From positions 70,015,086-70,079,085 of the forward strand of contig CM077668.1 of assembly GCA_039707655.1 (NCBI GenBank): a DNA stretch of 64,000 bases, read 5' to 3'. This DNA is from Elymus sibiricus. Its lineage: Eukaryota > Streptophyta > Magnoliopsida > Poales > Poaceae. Under the pieces are notes generated by a model. That model was given only the letters and a program-made list of their open reading frames with translations, was not told the DNA's origin and made no database searches. A program made the translations under genes and the position numbers. Of this stretch, positions 57,997-64,000 are shown piece by piece (positions within the stretch are counted from its first letter, which is position 1; the number at the start of each line of letters is the position of its first letter).

Positions 57997-59928
57997 ATGA
58001 AGAGGTGTAGCAATCAAGGCGGCGATGGAACTCCGGTCTGTCGATCTGCCAGACAGGCAGGACAACCACCAGAAGATTTCCCACCTCCACCACCACAACC
58101 ACCGACCACCGATCAGATTATGAGGATGTTTGAGGAGAAGAGAAACCACGATCTTATGGAATTTCTGAAGAGTATGCAGACTATGGTAGGACATAATCAG
58201 AACAACGGGACGCACTCCAAGCTGTCTGATTTCCAGCGTACCAAGCCACCCAGTTTTGGCCAAGTTGTTGATCCAATTGAAGCTGATGACTGGCTGAGGA
58301 CCATGGAAAAGAAGCTGGAAATAGCTCACTGTGATGAGTCAGACAAGGTTCCTTTTGTTACTCACTACCTGGAAGGACCGACAGCTATCTGGTGGGATAA
58401 TGCAAAAATGGCGTGGCCTCCTAGGGAAGACATTTCCTGGGAGAAATTTAAGGAAGTGTTCCGAAGGTGTCATATTCCCACCGGAATAATGACAGTGAAG
58501 CAAAGGGAATTCCTTGCTCTTACTCAAGGAAACATGTCAGTCAGTGAGTATCTGAACAAGTTCAATAATCTGGCACGGTACTCCGCCCACGACGTGTCCA
58601 CCGAAGAACGGAAGATAGATCGATTTCTGGGGGGACTCAACCATGCCCTCCGTTGTCAGCTCTGTATGCTGGATTTTCCTGACTTTCAGACCCTGGTAAA
58701 CAAAGCATTCATAGCTAAACAGGAGCATAAGTCTGGATATGATGACCGCAATCGTAAGTTTGAACCCAAGAAGGACAACCACGAGCAGTTTGTGCAGAAA
58801 CCACGTATCTGGCAACCGGTTCTGTCTGAGTACAAGCCTGCCTGGAACGATGGCAATAATAACAACAAGCCAGGTACCCAGGACAAGACCTATGGCAAGC
58901 AGCCAGTGCTGGAAGACTACCGATGCAACAACACTTGCTTCACTTGTGGACAAGGCGGGCATTATTCCAAGCAATGCCCCACAAGGGCCGGGAAGCCACA
59001 GTCCGACTTCAAGCCACAAGTCAACAATATTGGACGCCGCCCCAACCAGAACTTCCGTCGTGGCCAAGTCCATCATATCTCCGCTGAGGAAGCCCGCGAA
59101 GCACCAGATGTGGTCCTTGGTATGTTTTCTATTAACGACATACCCGCAATAATTTTATTTGATTCCAGAGCTTCCCATTCGTTTATTTCGCGGAGTTTTG
59201 CCACCATACACAAGTTTTCTCCTTCTCTTTTGGACAAAATCATGGTGGTACAATCCCCTGGCTCCATGCTCAGAACAAATGTCATATATAAGGACCTGGA
59301 AATCTCGATACATGGAGTTAAGTTTCCAGTTACCCTTATTGCTATTGAATCCCCTAGACTGGACATAATACTGGGGATGGACTGGTTGACACCGCATCAG
59401 GTCTGCATCAATTACGCCACCAGAACAGTGACATTGGTTAATCCGGCAAGCCAAACAGTTCAGTTTACCACCAGCAGGATGATGTCAAAGAAGGGAATGG
59501 CATTCAAGACCACTGCTACAGATATGAATTTGATTCCGGTAGTCAGTGAATTTCCTGATGTGTTCCCTGAGGAACTACCAGGCATGCCACCCGACTGGGA
59601 ATTGGAATTTGCCATTGATGTTATTCCAGGAACTGCTCCAATATACAAGAAGTACTACCGCATGCCGTCCCCAGAGCTGGTGGAATTAAAGAAACAGTTG
59701 GATGAATTGCTACAGAAAGGGTATATACGCCCAAGCATCTCGCCGTGGGGATCACCGGTGCTGTTTGTTAAGAAAAAGGATGGTAGTCTACGAATGTCCG
59801 TGGACTATCGCCAATTGAATGAGGTCACTATCAAAAATAAGTACCCACTTCCCCGCATTGATGATTTGTTCGACCAATTGAACGGGGCCCGGGTATTCTC
59901 CAAGATTGACCTCCGAACAGGATATCAC
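57997..59928 (+). pseudogene. gag, protease and N-terminal RT of the chromovirus
   Basis: I chose the Met at 57997 ([20 protein letters not shown]) because upstream residues are LTR-distal leader. Residues ~75-270 form the gag domain ([30 protein letters not shown]). A CCHC knuckle [14 protein letters not shown] is at ~314-327. The protease active site, at residue 389, reads DSRAS where DSGAS is canonical: Gly to Arg, one G-to-A change, expected to inactivate it. ILGMDWL follows. RT starts near residue 510 ([32 protein letters not shown]) and is cut at [10 protein letters not shown] by the solo LTR at 59929. Confidence 0.88.
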
Positions 59929-61445
59929 TGATACGTCTCCGTCGTATCTATAATTTTTGATTGTTTCATGCCAATATTCTACAACTTTCATATATTTTTG
60001 GCAACATTTTATATTATTTTTGGGACTAACATCTTGATCCAGTCCCCAGTGCCAGTTCCTGTTTTCTGCCTGTTTTTTGTTTCACAGAAAATCCATCTCA
60101 AACAAAGTCAAATGCAATAAACTTTTACGGAGAATTATTTTGGAATATATTTGATTTTTGGGAGGTGGAATCAACGCAAACGGAGGGCCACAGCTTTCAC
60201 AAGCCACATGGGCGCGCCTCCCCCCTGGCGCGCGGTGGTGCCTCGTGGGCACTCCGTAAGTCGGTTGGGGCTCTTCTTCGGCCGCAAGGAAGCTAATATC
60301 CAGAAAAAAATTGTGTTAAAATTTCAGCGCAATCGGAGTTACGGATCTCCGGGAATTCAAGAAACGGTGAAAGGCTAGAAAAGAGGAACGCGAAACAGAA
60401 GAGAACAGAGAGAGAGATCCAATCTCGGAGGGGCTCCCGCCCCTCCGCCGCCATGGCAGCCATGGACCATAGGGGGAACTCTCCTCCCATCTAGGGAGGA
60501 GTCCAAGGAAGAAGAAGAAGGAGGGGGCTCTCTCCCCCTCTCTCCCGGTGGCGCCGGAACGCCGTCGGGGCAATCATCGTGACGGCGATCTACACCAACA
60601 ACTTCGCCGCCGTCAACACCAACTCTCTCTCCCTCTATGCAGCAGTGTAACCTCTCTGTTCCCGCTGTAATTCTCTACTTAAACATGGTGCTTAATGCTA
60701 CATATTATTATCCAATGATTTGTGGCCATCCTATGATGTTTGAGTAGATTCGTTTTGTCCTTTGGGTTGATTGATGATCGTGATTGGTTTGAGTTGTATG
60801 TTTTATTTTGGTGCTGTCCAATGGTGCCCTCCGTGTCGCGCAAGCATGAGGGATTCCCGCTATAGGGTTTGCAATACGTTCATAATTCTCTTATAGTGGG
60901 CGGCTAGAGTGACAGAAGCTTACACCTGAGTAAGGGGGTTGTTGCGTATGGGAGTAAAGAGGACTTGATACTTAATGCTATGGTTGGGTTTTACCTTAAT
61001 GATCTTTGGTAGTTGCGGATGCTTGCTAGAGTTCCAATCATAAGTGCATATGATCCAAGTACGGAAAGTATGTTAGCTCATGCCTCTCCCTCATATAAAA
61101 TTGCAACAATGATTACTGGTCTAGTTATCGATTGCCTAGGGACAAATCATTTTCTTGTGTTACAAAAACTTTCTACCAAACAACTAACTTTTATTATCTT
61201 GCAATTTACTTGTTGTTTTATTCTCGCAAATTACTTCTAGTTTTATTCTTGCAAACCTATCCTATCACCTACAAAATAGTTTCATACTTATTCTAGGTAA
61301 AGCGAACATTAAGTGCGCGTAGAGTTGTATCGGTGGTCGATAGAACTTGAAGGGAATATTAATTCTACCGTAAGCTCCTCGTTGGGTTCGACACTCTTAT
61401 TTATCGAAAAAGCTACAATTGATCCCCTATACTTGTGGGTTATCA
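59929..61445 (+). mobile_element. Solo LTR of an Athila-like element inside RT, TSD ATCAC
   Basis: 1517 bp, TGATACGTCTCC... to ...GTGGGTTATCA, flanked by ATCAC at 59924-59928 and 61446-61450. It has a TGATA/TATCA inverted terminal pair, no primer binding site beside an inner edge, and no gag-pol. Its opening resembles the Athila-type LTRs elsewhere in the window but the rest differs, so it is a different family of that group. The GC-rich GCGCGC...CCTCGTGGGCAC tract (60210-60250) is also found in the other Athila-type LTRs. Confidence 0.9.
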
Positions 61446-61450
61446 ATCAC

Positions 61451-62113
61451 CAGCTAAAAATCAGAAAAGAGGATATCCCCAAGACAGCCTTCACCACCCG
61501 ATATGGTCTGTACGAATTTACAGTCATGTCGTTTGGGCTGACAAATGCTCCAGCTTACTTCATGAGCATGATGAACAAGGTCTTCATGGATTTCCTGGAC
61601 AAGTTTGTGGTAGTGTTCATCGATGATATCCTCATATACTCCAAAAATGAAGAGGAGCATAAACAACACCTTCGTGCTCTCCTGGAAAGACTAAGGGACC
61701 ACCGCTTGTATGCCAAGTTCAGCAAGTGTGAATTTTGGCTAAGAGAGGTGGGATTTCTGGGGCATATTCTGTCAGAACAAGGTGTGGCCATCGACCCCAG
61801 CAAGGTAACTGCTGCGTTAAACTTGAAGACACGAGCTACAGTAACTGAAGTCCGTAGCTTCCTGGGATTGGCTGGCTACTACCGTTGTTTCATTGAAGGC
61901 TTCTCAAAAATAGCCAAGCCACTGATAGAATTGTTGAAAAAGAATCACAAATTTGCCTGGACGGAGGAATGTGATAGCAGCTTTATGGAGCTAAAGACGA
62001 GGCTAACCACAGCCCCTATCTTAATTCTTCCGGATATCCACAAGAGTTTTGACATATACTGTGATGCTTCCAGGCGTGGAATTGGCTGCGTATTAATGCA
62101 GGAAGAACGGTTG
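61451..62113 (+). pseudogene. C-terminal RT and start of RNase H of the chromovirus
   Basis: Continues RT in phase after the solo [34 protein letters not shown], the catalytic FIDDILIYS at about 61616, [39 protein letters not shown]. RNase H begins with [19 protein letters not shown]. The frame is lost at about 62107-62113, where one G seems to be missing before GTTGTAGCATATGCATCC, so the rest of RNase H continues in another frame. Confidence 0.88.
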
Positions 62114-63942
62114 TAGCATATGCATCCAGGCAGCTACAACCCCATGAAGAGAATTACCCCACTCATGATTTAGAATTGGCAGCTGTGGTTCATGCCTTAA
62201 AAATTTGGAGGCATTATCTCATTGGGCAGCAGTGTGAAATATACACGGACCATAAGAGTTTCAAGTATATCTTCACACAACCCGATCTCAACCTCAGGCA
62301 GAGAAGATGGCTTGAACTGGTCAAGGATTATGACCTCGGGATTAATTATCATCCAGGAAAAGCCAATGTGGTCGTAGATGCCCTCAGTAGGAAACCAGGC
62401 ACCGTGAATGCAATAACTGAGGGTATCCATCCAAGGTTACAAGAAGAGTTTGCCAAGCTCAACTTGGTACTTTGCGGTCCAATTAGCCCGGATACGATGG
62501 AAATCACTCCAACACTTGTGGAAGAAATTAAGGCAGCTCAGAAAACAGACAAGGGCATACAAGAGATCAAGAAGAACATGCAGCAAGGAAAAGTCAAGTC
62601 CTTCTGTGTTGACGATCAGGGAACACTATGGTTTGACAACAGAATATGTGTACCTGATCAAGAAAACCTGAGAAAACAAATATTGCGAGAGGCACATGAA
62701 TCCGCATATTCCATTCACCCGGGAGGAACAAAAATGTACCAGGACTTAAGAGAAACCTTTTGGTGGCCAGGAATGCGAAAAGACATTGCCTACTACGTTG
62801 CGTGTTGCGATGTATACAATAAGGTCAAGGCTGAGCACCAGAAACCAACTGGACTGTTACAGCCCTTACAAGTTCCGCAGTGGAAATGGGATGACATATG
62901 CATGGACTTCATTGTTGGATTACCCAAGTCAACGAGAGGCCATGATGCCATCTGGGTTATCGTGGATATACTTACTAAAGTGGCTCACTTCATCCCGGTA
63001 AAGACTACCTTCAAGGCTGACCAGCTCGCGCAGCTCTACATGTCCCGGATTGTCAGCCTTCATGGAGTACCCAAGTCCATCACATCAGATAGAGGATCCT
63101 TGTTTACTTCAGCATTCTGGCTACGTTTGCACCAAGCCCTGGGAACCGTATTGAAGCATAGCACGGCATATCATCCACAGACAGACGGGCAGACTGAACG
63201 AGTGAACCAGATATTGGAAGATATGCTTCGGTCTTGTGCCCTACCCTATGGACCCAAATGGGAGGATAGTCTACCTTATGTAGAATTTTCCTACAACAAC
63301 AGCTATCAATCGAGTCTCAAGATTTCACCGTTTGAAGCATTGTATGGACGTAAATGCTGCACTCCTTTGAACTGGTCACAAACAGGAGACAGCCGTGTCT
63401 TTGGCACAGACTTGATGCTCGAGTCTGAGAAACAAGTTAAGGAAATTCAAGAGCATCTTCGAGCAGCTAAGTCCCGCCAAAAGAGTTACTATGACCCCAA
63501 ACACCGGGAAGTAACTTTTCAGCCCGGAGAGTATGCTTACCTCCGAGTAACTCCCATGAAAGGGGTAAAGAGGTTTCACACTCGAGGAAAGCTCGCACCC
63601 GGATATATCGGTCCCTTTCCAGTGATTGCTAGAAGAGGCAGAGTGGCATATCAGTTGGAGCTACCACCGGAATTGTCCGAAGTTCACGATGTTTTTCACA
63701 TATCACAGCTAAGAAAGTGCATTGCACCTCCGATCAAACAGGCAGATATGAGTGAACTAGAGCTGACCAAGGAGTTGACCTATGAAGAGAAACCTGTCAA
63801 AATCTTGGATGAGATGGAAAGAACTACTAGGAGTAAGGTGATCAGGTTTTACAAGGTATTGTGGGATCACCATACTGAAGAAGAGGCTACCTGGGAAAGA
63901 GAGGATTTTCTGAGATCAGCATATCCGTATTTGTTCCCTTAG
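62108..63942 (+). pseudogene. RNase H, integrase and chromodomain of the chromovirus
   Basis: RNase H continues ([25 protein letters not shown]). Integrase: the zinc region [20 protein letters not shown] ends [12 protein letters not shown], where the family has CDTC, so the last zinc ligand is Tyr. The catalytic residues are present in [23 protein letters not shown] and [10 protein letters not shown]. The GPF module [17 protein letters not shown] leads to [12 protein letters not shown]. The last ~50 residues ([39 protein letters not shown]) are a chromodomain, which in chromoviruses directs integration towards particular chromatin. Ends at TAG (63940-63942). Confidence 0.9.
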
Positions 63943-63972
63943 CAACCGAATCTCGAGGACCAGATTCATCCT

Positions 63973-63986
63973 AAGGGGGGTAGGTT
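63973..63986 (+). promoter_or_regulatory. Polypurine tract of the chromovirus
   Basis: AAGGGGGGTAGGTT directly before the 3' LTR start. Confidence 0.8.
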
Positions 63987-64000
63987 TGTGACACCCTGGT
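63987..64000 (+). repeat. First 14 bases of the 3' LTR of the chromovirus
   Basis: TGTGACACCCTGGT is identical to the first 14 bases of the 5' LTR at 53312. The window ends here. Confidence 0.9.

Larger units (their letters stand above)
53312..64000 (+). mobile_element. Tekay-clade chromovirus (gypsy LTR retrotransposon), nearly complete
   Basis: The 5' LTR (53312-56737) starts TGTGACACCC and ends GTGCCACA. Then follow an initiator-Met-type primer binding site, an extra ORF, gag, protease, RT, RNase H, integrase, a C-terminal chromodomain, a polypurine tract at 63973-63986 and the first 14 bases of the 3' LTR (63987-64000). The left TSD is GGGGG (53307-53311); the right one is outside. The Tekay/Del placement follows from the C-terminal chromodomain and the pol text. 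A solo LTR splits RT, and point changes hit protease, RNase H frame and integrase. Confidence 0.92.

Overview
This window reads as intergenic DNA from a large grass genome, most likely a Triticeae species (wheat, Aegilops or barley type). I base that on nested LTR retrotransposons and CACTA transposons, on LTRs beginning TGATACGTCTCC (recalled from the Sabrina/WHAM group of Athila elements), and on long Tekay-type LTRs. I see no intact host gene, rRNA, complete tRNA or CRISPR array. Family names are from memory; boundaries, target-site duplications (TSDs) and motifs are read from the sequence.

The oldest visible layer is a tandem array of ~1.3 kb units (3162-39207, in pieces). Each complete unit carries, on the minus strand, a decayed gene fragment whose first exon resembles the N-terminus of DUF674 proteins. 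Every other element sits in this array or in something already inserted there: (1) 1-3161, the 5' end of a minus-strand Athila-type element; (2) 6390-11697, a CACTA element, TSD ATG, with a broken transposase and a possible B3-like exon; (3) 13137-26555, a complete Tat-clade gypsy element, TSD CACAT, with decayed gag-pol (two RNase H domains) and a multi-exon antisense gene with its own TATA box; (4) 27895-38857, a related Tat-type element without pol, TSD GGATT, carrying a 5'-truncated LINE (32634-33421, TSD GCCCTT) and, inside its 3' LTR, a 4.1 kb solo LTR (34423-38525, TSD AGTTG); (5) from 39208, a second CACTA element (TSD TCA) running beyond the window.

The second CACTA holds a spliced B3-like gene and a second reading frame, which is interrupted by a gag-protease-only Athila-type element (41854-49859, TSD TGGGT). 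From 53312 it is interrupted again by a Tekay-clade chromovirus that fills the rest of the window. The chromovirus has a 3.4 kb 5' LTR, an initiator-Met-type primer binding site, an extra ORF before gag, gag-protease-RT-RNase H-integrase-chromodomain, and the first 14 bases of its 3' LTR. Its RT is split by a solo LTR (59929-61445, TSD ATCAC), and the frame is continuous once one TSD copy is discounted.

No element looks autonomous. The clearest functional relationship is between the two Tat elements. They share LTR ends, similar primer binding sites, a gag frame that begins in the LTR, and a 3' block, so an intact relative of the first could mobilise the second. LTR divergence (about 2.5% and 3.8% by eye) dates both insertions to roughly 1-1.5 million years under the usual grass LTR rate.
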